Source: Fasciolopsis buskii (lineage: Eukaryota; Platyhelminthes; Trematoda; Plagiorchiida; Fasciolidae). From it: a stretch of DNA of 64,000 bases. The DNA is taken from positions 11,865-75,864 of the forward strand of contig LUCM01008159.1 of the NCBI GenBank assembly GCA_008360955.1, written 5' to 3'. The notes beneath the pieces are model-generated. The model made no database searches, was not told the origin of the DNA, and was given only the letters and a program-made list of their open reading frames with translations. The translations under genes and the position numbers were made by a program. Below, piece by piece: positions 22,241 to 34,600 of the stretch (positions are counted from its first letter, which is position 1; each line of letters opens with the position of its first letter).

Positions 22241-22959
22241 TTAGCGGGTCGACAAAAATTTACGTGAGCTCGTCCCACTGCTCGTCACATTCTGACGTGC
22301 GCGACTGAGAAGAATAACCAAAAAATGCATTTCACAGACTGTCCTCAATTAGTCCCATTAAGATTCAATATGGGGAGTAAATAATTCAAACTTAAATATT
22401 CGTCTAACATCACCAGATTCCCGGGACTGCTCACGTTACCTTTAAAAAACCAGCTGGGATTATTTGTTAACGAATGCAAACCGAAGACAAAAAAGCTACA
22501 AACACACTCTCACCCAACAGTCACCTGTTGGAATTGTCGAGAATACAACAACACGGGACTGAGTAATACAGAACACTTAGAATATGATAAAGAATATTGA
22601 ATACTATGAATAGAAGTAAGGATGAGTGAATGGATTGGGGAATTATAAACCATCACGCTACTCCATTCACTTCAGTCTGCGAAATTCGTCAGTAGAATTA
22701 CACCTTCCTATTGTACTTTACTGGAGAGTGTATTTTGCCACAACAATAACTGTCTGACTTGGATTTGAAAAGAGAGAGTGAATCGGCCACTGTTCGTTTG
22801 TTCTTTATCCCAGCTATCAACAGTATGGGGTGCGTCCGGATAGACGAAACGGTCTGAAACTGGATGCGGCGATTAAACGATAGGGCTAGGATGTTTCACG
22901 TTGACGTAAACACACACAGACGTTGGCGTTACTTGCTTGTGGGACACGGATTCGACAGT

Positions 22960-23045
22960 GCCAGCCGTGGCTCAGTCGGTATTGCTTATGTGCAGACTCA
23001 ACGGGTATGAATTGAGTCTGCGAAATCTGAAAGATTTATGAGTCG
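22960..23045 (+). mobile_element. tRNA-like A-box region (possible SINE fossil)
   Basis: GTGGCTCAGTCGGT at 22,967-22,980 is an A-box/D-arm match. No good B-box follows at the right distance, so at most this is a decayed SINE head. The same GTGGCTCAG motif opens the better tRNA-like unit at 63,268. Confidence 0.3.
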
Positions 23046-24320
23046 ATCGATTTTCAGGTACGATGATCACAAATTCCACGTGGCCAGAAACATGAGGTGG
23101 ACTGATCTGTACCCGTCATGACCATTCGCAAGCCCATGAATCTAGGTTCTCGACAAAATCGGTTAAGATGAGTTGAGCGCATCCGAATCGTAGGTGATGG
23201 TGAAATTCCTAAGGGCACTTATCTGCCCCTCCTTGCCGAACTTAGATCAGTCAGTTCATTTTCCGGCGGCCTTCGCAATGGACCCAACTTTGAATGACAA
23301 AGTTGAATTGGTTTTGTTAAACGCGTCCGGTTGCAGTTTGTCAGCTACGTATGGTCAGTTCCAGTGTGAGAAATCATGGTTCGGATCTGCGGATACGGGT
23401 TCCGCTCATCGTGGATGTATTTCAGTAGTCAACTGACTGGTGACAACTTACGGAAACTAACTCGCCCCACAGTATTTTGCTCATGCATATTCTCAGACCT
23501 ACACTAGGAAATTGGCACATGTTCTCATTGGTACTTCCGCTGCTAGACATATTTCACGTCACCTATAACTTCACCCTTTCCTTTTCCTATCATAGTTTTG
23601 CACGGGCGAAGAAGAATGTGTGCTTCTTACAGGTTTGTTCGTCGAGTCACTGGAAATGTGATCACTATTATGTAATCTTATTTTTTGTATAATGTAGCTC
23701 TATTCCACCTTCATACCCAAGTAAAAATTAGCATCCGGTGTTCACAGAACTGGCCTTAGCTCGAAATACCCAAAACAGGAACCCGCAAGTCTTCTGATAT
23801 TGCCTTGGGTTAGCAACTATTTCATCGAGTCGGTGAAGTACTCCGTTCCATCATGACCTCACACAGTTATTAAGCACACAAACTATTCTATCACGAAACC
23901 TCTAACCAACTTGCGTGTCTTTTATCAGCCACACGACAACACCTAGGCTGTCTTAATATGCTCACTTGCAGTAGATGTTGTGCGGCAAATAACTGATGGT
24001 TTCCAGTTCACCTGATACTTTCCAGCCATCGCTGATCGCCACCTTTATAACTGGGGCCCCGGAAACACGCCATTCTGTTTTCCTTCTGGCCTAACTAGCT
24101 AGTTCAGCAACCCGTCATCAGCTTTTCACTCGGGTTGGCAATAAGATTCGGTCAACCGCTACTGACCATCCGTTTAACGCGTACTTATCTTCTGAATCAC
24201 TGTCTGTCCATTACTCGTTTGCATCCCCCCACATAAATTCATCTCTTATCTAAGCAAAATCCGTAGTAGGTCAACTGACTACACTCTCAGTCTCCCTGAT
24301 CATTCATATCTCTGGCACGA

Positions 24321-24350
24321 GCACATACACACACACACACACACACATAC
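24321..24350. repeat. (CA)n microsatellite
   Basis: About 13 CA units interrupted by CATAC at both ends. Confidence 0.9.
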
Positions 24351-25270
24351 TAGCTGTGCCCACAGATTAATGAGGCGCGTTCCGATCAGACGTGAAACTT
24401 GACAGTGTTGAGCATGAAAGAAAAAGGAAATTTTGATTTGATGCATAGCAGCGACTACGAACAAAATATTCATCTACTCAGACGTTTACATCAACCCGAT
24501 TGAGATATTCAGTCGAAGTGAGAATAAGTTCACTTGAGTTCAAAAGAAGAATTCAATGGTAGTTAGAAAGCGATCTTCTTAAATTCGACCGTCAAATAGT
24601 CGGTGGTGGAAGTAGACTGGTGAGTGCAAAATGAGTGAGCTGGTTGTCAAATTGTTGGAGAAATTCGGTAATAATTCTTCCAATATCAGTCGGTCGCACG
24701 ACAGGGTGGAGAGTACATTTATTACAAACTAAGTCTTTTGGCATTCAGAATAGGTGAACGATTGGAAAACATACAAGGACAGATCTTCTAGGAATGAATA
24801 GGTAAGGGTCTACGATTTCGCATTCCCAGGTATGCTGACTGAACTTACTTAACTAATTGACATCAACACGAGGAGTAGACGCATTGAAGAAATCAAATCA
24901 CAACACAGTGGAACATAGTCTTTACACTCCCTGACACAGGACGAAATGGGTACTGCATAACATAAGATGTTTCTTGGAATTGAGTTCCAGACGTAGGACA
25001 AATTTTACACCAAATCACGGATAGACAAAATAATCTCCTACTACCGCACTCTCCAAGGTAAATTTTGTCAAAAGAACATCTATGCAGGAAAGGAAGTACA
25101 CGATGAATGTTTACTGAGCCACCGAAAAATACTTTAAGTTGTTGTGTTCAAAGACAGGGTGGAGCATCATTGAAAATGTTGACAAACATAAGTAGATGAA
25201 ACAAATGGACTTGTCTTATGCAAACTTTAATTGTACAGCAGTACAATGTGGTCCAGATAGTTGTTCATAT

Positions 25271-25306
25271 GTCGATGTTTCGGTTATCACGGCTAACCTT
25301 TCTGAA
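25271..25306 (-). ncRNA. Hammerhead-like motif (degenerate)
   Basis: On the minus strand: TTCAGAAAG, hairpin GGTTA-GCCGTGA-TAACC, then GAAACATCGAC. It is the same architecture as the cores in the 12.8-kb palindrome: AGAAAG, stem II, GAAAC. The first core box is not the canonical CTGANGA, so activity is doubtful. It may mark a Penelope-type terminal repeat. Confidence 0.4.
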
Positions 25307-28154
25307 CACTAATTCACGGGCGAATGAAATTGGATTGACGGCCTAAAACAAACGGGTTTTAAACAATACGAGTTCATGAGTTTGTCTACTTTAAGCGCAC
25401 CTTGTTAGTGAACAATAAAGGTTTACATGAAAAAAGTTCAAATGGTACATCGTTATTTCCATACATTACGTACCGAACTCGGTTCTGGTCTGCCTATCAT
25501 ACTGGAGATAGATTAAGTTTGCGCATTTGAGCAAAGAGACAATGTTATCTTCGATGTGAATACTCGATTTGAGATTTGGGCGTGAATTGACTGCGTGGAC
25601 TGGTTCCAAACTAGACGGGCATTTGGAAGACGCGAGAAAACAGAATCCGATAGAAAATGACAATGGAAAAGTTTAAAGAATCAGTCGATGTCAGATGTGA
25701 AAAGTGGTGGTCTCCATGGGACAAGTGTTCACTCACTGGTCTCAACTCACAATGATGAACAATGCACTAACGAGGGACAAACTGAACAGTTTGGTTAAAT
25801 ACCATGCATAAAAGTTCAACCAAAATCAATCAGTGAAGTGGCCAAATGAAGAAGGCAATACTAAAAAGAAGTTCACAATTGTGAGTAACGTGTCTAACAA
25901 ATCCGTGTTGCATCGTGATTTTCGTTTCAGACGGTCAAATTCATACCTGATCAACAAAAAGGTTGCAGGTTTGCATCCTGCTCGTTTGTTACCTCTCAGC
26001 TAGCGGCGACACTTTACTGAAAATAATGTAACTTGCGATTTCATCAGCTTCGGAAATAAAAATATGAAGCAACGATAAAATGAGCAAAATTAAAAAGAGG
26101 TGAGAGTATCAAACAGTAAGTTGTTCAAGAACCTTAGGAAGTGTGAGAATTCGAAAGAAAAGAACAAACGATTAGGATATCGAATCAAGAACTGAGGATT
26201 AGGGAACCGCATTCCGACGGATGGGCTGCCTTAGTGCGATCAATAAGTCAATGACAAATGAATGATGGAGGCCACATCAGTGTTGAATGTATTGAATTCT
26301 TCTACAGCGATTGAAGAACGCGTCCGGTTGAGACTGAGGCCAGATGGGAACAACCAAATCAGTCGTGTACCTGAAGCGAGTCATTTGAGGGGAGCGAGTT
26401 TACGAGGCATATTTGATGAGTGGTGGATTGTTGGTGATTGGATCAATTGACGGAAATGATCGGAATTGTGTAATAAAATAGGTCCAGGTTGATTAGTTCA
26501 CCCAGTTGCTGATTTGATAATATTACGCTCGTATGTTTCAATATTTCTATTCGTACTGGTGTCATAATGAAACCCACAGGTGCGTATCACAGGTTCGTCA
26601 ACTATCTCAATCAGGCTGAAGTTTCTGACGCAAGTAACGAATTTGTAAACGGGAATACCGGCCATAATGACCAAATATTTGCAATGTTCACTGAAGACAC
26701 AGTTGATTTAGCCGAAAAATACAGATATTTAAGTGTTGCTTCCAAAACAGTGCAGTTTCGCCATTTATTCATATTTGATCATTCCCACCGGGAAGTAGGT
26801 GAAGTTCTCTTGACAAGCACAGAGAATTTTATCTAAGATTTTCGGTCCGGAATATTGGTAACATGTCAGTATGGTTCCTAGAAAGGAGAATGATAACTTC
26901 CAGTCTATTCGCAGGCAATTAAAACGAGACTCAGTCGATCCCATAGTATGGTCCATTAAAAGTTGCGATCTAGTTGAGTGTATGCATTTCGTTCCCTGCT
27001 ACAACATTCCCAACTGGACTAACATTACCGCAGTCATCACTGAATAGTTAACAACATATGAAATTGTACGAGGCTATTGTTTTGACCAAACATGTTCAAT
27101 GGACTTATGGTTAACGTGCTAAATATCAACGCTCATTTCACTCGAAAGAAACGACTTGAGTCACTTGAGGTGTACTGGGTCATAATTTGGACCAACCGAT
27201 CAGATCAGATCATAGATCTTGGCTGATGAGTTTTCATGCTTTTTTAGTTTGTCCCAAAACTAGTCTCTTCTCTCGAGTCAGTATATTCCAAAAAGACAAA
27301 ATGTGGTGCTCATCACATTGTCAGCTTGTTATCCTTTCATTGTGCGAAGAGGAACTTTCCATTTTTTGCGCGCGAGTCACTTCTAAGTATATTTTAGCCA
27401 AACGTGAATACGGTGGTAACATAAATTACCTTTTGCGATTTGTACTTCAGGCCCAGCAAGAAGGACACGGATAATTTAAAGACCGATTAGTGGCATCATT
27501 CAAGGGTCCAGCCTCATTCGCGGACAACTTGCGCTGAACGGTGTGCTGAGAAGGTCGTAAATTTCGTCATTGATACTTGAGCGAAAATAATTTCTCTGGC
27601 AATTGTGATCTGCATTGGTCCCGGACATTAATATATTGTCTTTTTTGACAGAATACGTGATAATCTGTGCAGTGGTTTGATTCACATTGAGAATCTAGAC
27701 TGTCACTAGATTGTACACAATGAACTGAGCTAAACTTTCAGTTAATCTACTTGTCAGTCTGATGCACTTCAAGGGTAGGGACTATTGAATTCCCAGATCT
27801 CGCGCCTAGGTGAACGATCAGTACAAATATGGTTAAATCTCATCGGTTGCAGCATAGCTTGCGGACACGTGAAATTCTGCCAGAGAAAATCGGTCAGTAG
27901 TGATGGACTAGCGTAACAATTGGATCACCAAACTAGTAACCATGAAAATCGATTTTATTCGTTTTTGTCTGGGAAATGAATAACTTGGTGGGTATGAGTA
28001 GTAGAAGATTGTTTTCAAAGATAGTTCATCATGCGATATGAATGCTTAATTCACCATCAGGGAACCATGGGAGCACTGTTTAGGTCCGTGGTCGTGCAAA
28101 TCAGTGACAGCTAGGTACAACATCATCATGTGGTGAAGTTCAACAAAATCGTTC

Positions 28155-28290
28155 GGAGCCTACCCGGTATCTTATTGGCTAAGGCGTTCGACTCGAAATC
28201 TTTCGTCCCGGATTTGCGTCGCAGTTCGGGCCTGGTGAACATGAACTGCTGATAATTCCTAACGAGGATGAAGCAATTGTGTCGTGATCC
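28155..28290 (+). mobile_element. tRNA-derived SINE, family 2, copy a
   Basis: A-box-like TTGGCTAAGGCGTTCGACTC (about 28,175-28,194) and a mutated B-box GCAGTTCGGGCCTG (28,221-28,234). The tail AACTGCTGATAATTCCTAACGAGGATGAA matches, with few changes, the tail after the B-box at 47,473 and 54,515. The shared tail after different heads defines a second SINE family. Confidence 0.6.
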
Positions 28291-31200
28291 CTTGGTTTCT
28301 TGATGGCGTGTTGTGCGTTGATGTCCCATAGTAAATTATTCCATTATCATGAATAACTGTTGCATCCTGATTGTTCTTGACAGATCTAAGGGAAACAGAC
28401 TACACTAGTTCTGAAGTGGAACTGATTGGCATTTTACGACTGGGTACCAGAACTGATATTTTAGATCGGAGAATATGCGCGTGTTATATTTCGGCCCATT
28501 CATTCACTACTTCCATGTAGGACGCGATCAAATTTCTGCCAATCCCTTTGATGTATGATTATTTCTATCTCGATTTCTAAATTCATCTTGCATTATTCCC
28601 TGCGGCCACATCTTTTCATACCATAATATGCCACTGTGTATCCTTTGGAAAAAATGGATCCCGTAATTTCGACCAGATGTGGTTTGCGTAAGTAGAACTC
28701 CACTTCGAAGCCATCGAAGTATAAATTCAAGATTGTTTTCTTCATTTGCAAATGTAACTCGCGGGCATACAATCTCGAAAGTTGAATAATGGAGATCAAA
28801 TTTTATAAATCCTAATGAAAACATCCCCGTTTGGTCAAAATGGCTTTGAAGCGAACGGACTCGTGTCCAAACAAATTGGGCTACCAGTCTGGATTAAACG
28901 CACGATTATTCATGTATGGACTGCTCCTGGGGACACTAAGGTCTGCAAATGGAATCAGTCCGGCAGGGATAAAATCCAACCGGGCTTGCGTGTCCTCTTG
29001 TCCCACGTCAGTTTGGTGTTGTATTAACAAATACAACCTCCTTTCGTTTCATCTCAGTAATGCTAACGTGACAAAAAATCCAGTATTGTTAGAAATGCAA
29101 ATGACGACATCTTTTACGAGTATGATCTACTCTTGGTCTTTTAAAAAACACGAAACGTGATTGCGGCAAATGCTTTCATAAAACAGTGACTGTCGTTTGC
29201 CTTCGTTAGCTGGTGGAATTTGAAGGCTGGAACTAACACGAAAATTGATCACAGTTTTTTTTGATTGCGCATACACACATACACACGCAACAACATAAAA
29301 TGTCCATCCAATTGGAATAACATACAAAGTTCAACTTACCCAATTCGCTGCATCCACGTGACGCAATCAACAAAATTGGAGATAACTTAGATCTTGACCT
29401 GACACACGGGTTAGCAGCTGTTCATGGAAATCGCTCACCTTTTTTGTCCTAGTCACACTGTGAAGGCTTCCAAATCGTTTTGACCTAACGTGATTTTTTC
29501 CCTGTTGGACTGTAAATACACTGTCGTGTGAGATAATCACGAGCAAGAAGCCGAGAGGCAACCGTTACGATCGCTTGTGCACCATAGACTGTAATTAACA
29601 GGTCTGATCGAAATTCAAGATTTTCGTTAGCAGTGATTTTCTCCTCCTTGACTCAGTGTTTCTTCGTCCGGTTGTTTATCTGTCCTAACGGACACTGATT
29701 GGCAAGAAATCAAACTTTGAACTGATTCCACTACTTCTGTTGCACAGTTTCGTTTGCTCGATTGAGCACCGATCGTTTCTCCTTGTTCACGTTGTATACG
29801 ATAACCTGGAATTGTTGGGAACAAAATTGTAATTGATCTTTCATAGTTACGTTACTAGTTTAGATAGCATGTATCCGTGATCTATCTAAATCTAAATCGC
29901 GATTTTGTATCCTTCTTGGATTTGTCTATCACGAGTTGTTCGGTCGTTATCCATATTTGTCACGCGACCTTCAATATCATCTGTTTGGGAATCTGTACAC
30001 ACTTTGGAAGCTGAAACTCGAACCGCCGTAATCGAAACGGCTTCCCTCGTCGAGACATGCTTTTGACATCTCTGGTAAATTGCAAACGTTCTGTTGAATG
30101 TTCCAAATCGAACGTCGAAACTGTTTAATCATGTCGAAAGGGATTTATTCGTCACAGTGTTTTCAATCCCCGCTAGGTGATACCCATGCCGGGCTTGATC
30201 ATCCACAGCATTCATACCGTTCTCCAAGACAACAAGACAAAATACATAAAGTTATTCCGGTTATTTTTCGTAGCGTTTCTCGGACAATTCATTTCCATGG
30301 TAAAAACCAATATGTTCCGCTTAGTTTAAGGTTGTAGTTGCCGTGGCTTTGGTTGGAGGTATTCAAAACCCTGATCCGCTTATAATGAATGCTTTGATTC
30401 AACCGCACAGTTTATGCCAGCATGAGATAAGGCATGCACTTCGTACTATTTGACTGCCCAGAGTACATAAGATTAGACATGTGAATCAGTTTTTATAAGA
30501 TCCCCCACTAAGTGAAGTGATCAAGTGATGTAGCCGTTAGCCGTCTTCAAATGACTTTATTTGTACAGATTTTCATTCACAACTTCCTATCTGGCTGTTG
30601 CCAATTCTTTTGTTTTGTTCGCTACTCAACTGCTAAGACCAGAGCAAATCAGTATGATTTTTGTGGTTCCAAAAATGGATTTGAACGGGAATAAGCTGAG
30701 CTCGTGTTTTCAATCAACCCCGCACTGTCCGGCCTAGTATTTGAGATTTAAAGATTCTCAGCTTTTTAACATACTTTCTCAAGGGTTTGGTAATCTACTT
30801 AAAAACCGGGATTACTCATTCACTCACTCGCTTTATCCATAGATTTGGCGTAGTCAAATGCTTTCGAAAGCTGTTTTATTTATTCTCTATTGATGACACG
30901 AATAAAACAATTAAATACCTGTAGAATGCACGGCAGTTGGCATTGGGTCAAACAACTCTTCATGATTCCGTGTGTCCTATTTCGCTCCGAAAGCAAGCTT
31001 ACCGAACGATATTCAAATCTCTCGCACCTAGTGAACAGATAAATCTAACTACTAGTCACATTCGTTTTGCAGACACTGGTTACCCCCGAGAGATTTAATG
31101 GTCAAATCTAATTCCGGAAGCAACTCGTTTTCTTTGAATGACCCTTTGTAGAACATTCCAGAGGAAAGGATTACGCTAAGTCTCTGCGTCGTCGTGAATG

Positions 31201-32505
31201 AATCTGTCAGCTAGTACTGGAAAAATCAAGTTGTTGTTGGCGCTAACCGCATCAACTACCACCTAACTTGGGTTGGTCAAGGTGAAACGAATGTCTGGGT
31301 GTTACAAGTAATACTTGTCCAGTGGTCGCCAATTGCTTGATTTCATCTTATATAATGTGGGTTCGATGAGCGTACCGGCAAATCCTGGGAGATCAGCAAA
31401 ACTGAACAACGGGCAGACGGCTCGAGACTGCCTCATGAGTTACTGCATTGGTAACATGTTTACTGAACACCAACCGCGTTATTCTGCTAGGTAAAAACGG
31501 TGCCATTTCAAGCAAAATACTCAGCCCACTGACCCACCGGTATCTTGTGCGTTTCTCCGGTGTGGACAAAGCCAGCGATTCAACTTCTTTTTGGTTGCAG
31601 GCTAGTAACAGAGACCAACAAGGGCATGCAAATAATCGATTGGATACATAACCTGATTACCTGTGTTGTGGCCTCCTGGTATTCAGTTCAAACCATCGAT
31701 TTCCATCTTTTCGGCATTCTTCACTGGTGGCATGTGATGAAACGGATTTCCATCAGACCAAACGGCCAGGTTTTATTTTGTTACCAACTTATATGATTTT
31801 ATAAGCTTTACGAATAGCTCGTTGGCAACTGTGCTCACCTAAATTCCGTTTCTTGTTGAGAAAGTTTAATAATCAGCTTTATTCCCCTAATTTAAGTAAC
31901 ACAAAATCAATAATAATATTAATTAACATGTTTGAAATTTCCGCCAAATCATAAGGCTTCATTACGCAATCCGAATAGTTATCTTTTATTTAGTCGCAAT
32001 TGATGCCTCATCATTCTAATGCCATGTAACTGTTATGCACACACTGAACTGATTTGTACAGTGGGAGAATAATTTTAAACAATAAACGATTCACCGCAGT
32101 ATGAAAAGTGAGCGGCACGGTAAAAACAATTCATGAACTTTTTCACTAGAGTTTGCTAAAAATTTTCAGTAGTACATGTCCATTTTGACTGCATTGGTGA
32201 CTAACTCGAAACAGACCGTTGCGAGTCCGGCGTTTCAAAGGCCTATGTACAGGTCTTATAAGATACGATATCCCGGTGGAAAGCTTTGGTAGTATATGAT
32301 AAATCATTTCATGTATCGTGATTCATCAACTGTGCTAAGTATTTCGGCATGTGCATCAGGTTGTTCTACACGTGCCGATTCGTTGGGCGAGTTCCGGTTC
32401 CTCAGAGTTACATGTAAACCGGTAAAAGATGTCAAAGAGACATCCTGCAAGTCACTCATTTCCACAAAAACAAAGGCACACACACCGCGTTTGGGTATAC
32501 GGTAA
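28291..32505. other. Anonymous non-coding DNA
   Basis: Short open frames only (for example 28,831-29,160 and 29,627-29,824 minus), none recognised. A weak minus-strand B-box-like GGCGGTTCGAGTTTC lies near 30,015-30,030. Confidence 0.35.
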
Positions 32506-32568
32506 ATGCGGCACTACTCGAATCCGATTGCCCATGAGTAGTACTGATCGCCGGGCCACCTCACAGAT
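32506..32568 (-). mobile_element. tRNA-like SINE head, minus strand
   Basis: On the minus strand, GGTGGCCCGGCG (A-box-like, about 32,549-32,560) is followed about 25 bases later by GGATTCGAGTAG (B-box, about 32,515-32,526). Box spacing fits a tRNA-derived promoter. No family 1 or 2 tail identified. Confidence 0.4.
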
Positions 32569-34435
32569 AAACAACAAACTTTTCCTTATAAACACTATCG
32601 AAATGCGATCGATTTGTTAGCAGGTTCGTCCGTGGACTCCTCTGCGTATATACCAAAAACCGCTAACGGATAACGGTCAAGAGACAATCAAATATTTATG
32701 CCCTTTGTATCCTTCGAATTTGCAATCACGCTTTCAAAACAGTCGTTCTCTCGTCCGCGTAGACCGACTCGATCGATTGCAACGAAGAAACCACCGATCG
32801 ATCTAGTGAGCAGATTTATTTCGACATTACCAATGTATTTTCCAAAAAGTAGAATAATTTTCAAGCATTTCTTGCCTTCTCTCATCAGAGTTAAAGCGAT
32901 CGACACACGGAAGAAATAGTTCTTCCAACGGGAGGTCCGATTTGTTTGGAATGAGATCACAATAACCGAGTGTCGAGAAAGCTTTGTATGTTGGCCAACT
33001 TGAAATGACATGAAGTGCCTTGATCACCTTACACGAACTCTTGGCCCTGCATGGGTATCTGTAATCAGAGAAAATCAATTATGTTAATTAAGTGGCTTTA
33101 TCCAGTGTGCAAAGCAAAAGAAACTATCACCACTTACATACGGGATCTTCAAAAGTGCTGCCAACCTTCGAAAGCCACAATTCTGTGCTGCTAATGGTCT
33201 GTCAACCAAGAAGACAAGTTTATATTCCAAAAGGTGAATTAATTGTTCGTTCTGGACAATAAAAATCCGAAAGATGTTTTGCGAACCTTGACGATAAATC
33301 AGGCTGTCAGTTTTTGGCTGGAAAACTGGGCCATAGATATCGTTTTTATAACTTAGTCAGGTGATCGATGGAAAAAGTAATATAGAATATAAAAACAGTG
33401 ACCAGTGGACTTGACCGAACAGACTGTGCGAAATTTTCAGGCAAACAGTTTCAAACAGTGGCCAACATGCATGAGTTCTAATGATCACGGATACAGTTCT
33501 CTTGGAACAGGATTTCGCCTTGAACTGGTTGAAGTGTTAACGTACAGGATGTCGAGATAAATTGAACACGAATTTGTTGAAAATCATCCGAATGGATTCC
33601 AATGTCAAGCCCAAATCTAACTGCTGGACAAAACCCAATTTGAACATAGTCTGTATTGGTCCACACAAGGTAAAATGCATGGGAGCATGCGCAATTAGAA
33701 CTCCCAAATTGGCTGTTTGTGCTAACCTGGCCTACCGGTTGCTGACCTACCACGGATGCCTCCTCCGAAATCTGTGATTGACGACCTGGGGGAATCTCGG
33801 CCAACTGAACAGAGCCAACAAAAAAGCACTTCATCTTGCTTTCGGTACAAGGTAAACATTATACTTTGGAACAGTTAAAGAATCATTTTTGTAGGAAATC
33901 GATTTACTGTTTAGATGCTTTTTATTACCTTGTCTATCGTGTAAATGAAGTGAAAGAACATTCCCCTAATCATTGCTACGTGACCGTGCGGTAGAGGCCC
34001 ACGGTACAAAATGAGTATTATGAATACAAATATGGTCTCAGTTCATTTCTCATGAAGCAAACTTTAAGTGGGACCAAGATTACAGACCAAAAGAAACTCT
34101 TCATTTAGTCAAATCCTCTGATAAAAAAATCAACAGCCGAGCGACAGCGATCGTAGCTGCAGACCGTCTGATCAAAAATTAATAGCTATATCAGCACAAT
34201 GTATGTATTGTCACATTTTTGATAATCGCTCTACGCTTGCCTGTAGGACTGTGCAAAATCAGATCGTCCAAGATGAGCCCACTTCACGCTTTGTCTTGTC
34301 TCAAACTCCACTCAGACTGTGCTATCACTGGTAATAAAAATCCCGTTTGGGGTCTATCTGCGTAAATGTAGCTGTAAACATTTTTGGAGACAATTCAAAT
34401 GGGGACATGGAAAACATTTACCAACAGAGGTTTCA
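32569..34435. other. Anonymous non-coding DNA
   Basis: Overlapping frames on both strands at 32,688-33,078 and 33,478-33,834 do not show conserved motifs. No repeats found. Confidence 0.35.
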
Positions 34436-34600
34436 GCCGGGCAAAAAAAAGCGGCAAGTCAGCTAGCGGTGGCCGGGTCTATAGGGTCTCAGGTTCGAGT
34501 TCTCCGACTGCTGGTCACCTTCCCGAATTGGTGGTCCTGTTTTCGCCGCAGTTTCTTTCCTCAAAAACGATGCAGATTTTTACTTTATTACTGAAGGACG
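34436..34600 (+). mobile_element. tRNA-derived SINE, family 1, divergent copy c
   Basis: B-box GGTTCGAGTTC (34,492-34,502), then CTGGTCACCTTCCCGAATTGG (compare GGTCAACTTCCCCACTTGG in copy a) and the end ATTACTGAAGG (compare ATTAATAAAGG). The layout and spacing equal those of copies a and b, but identity is lower. Its A-box is obscured by an A8 run. Confidence 0.55.

Larger units (their letters stand above)
22241..28150. other. Anonymous non-coding DNA
   Basis: No gene recognised. Small items inside are listed separately: a tRNA-like A-box at 22,967, (CA)n at 24,321-24,350 and a hammerhead-like motif at 25,271. The open frames at 23,194-23,436, 26,262-26,450 and 26,567-26,836 are unrecognised. 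TTGCAGGTTTGCATCCTGC at 25,963-25,981 resembles a decayed B-box. Confidence 0.4.
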
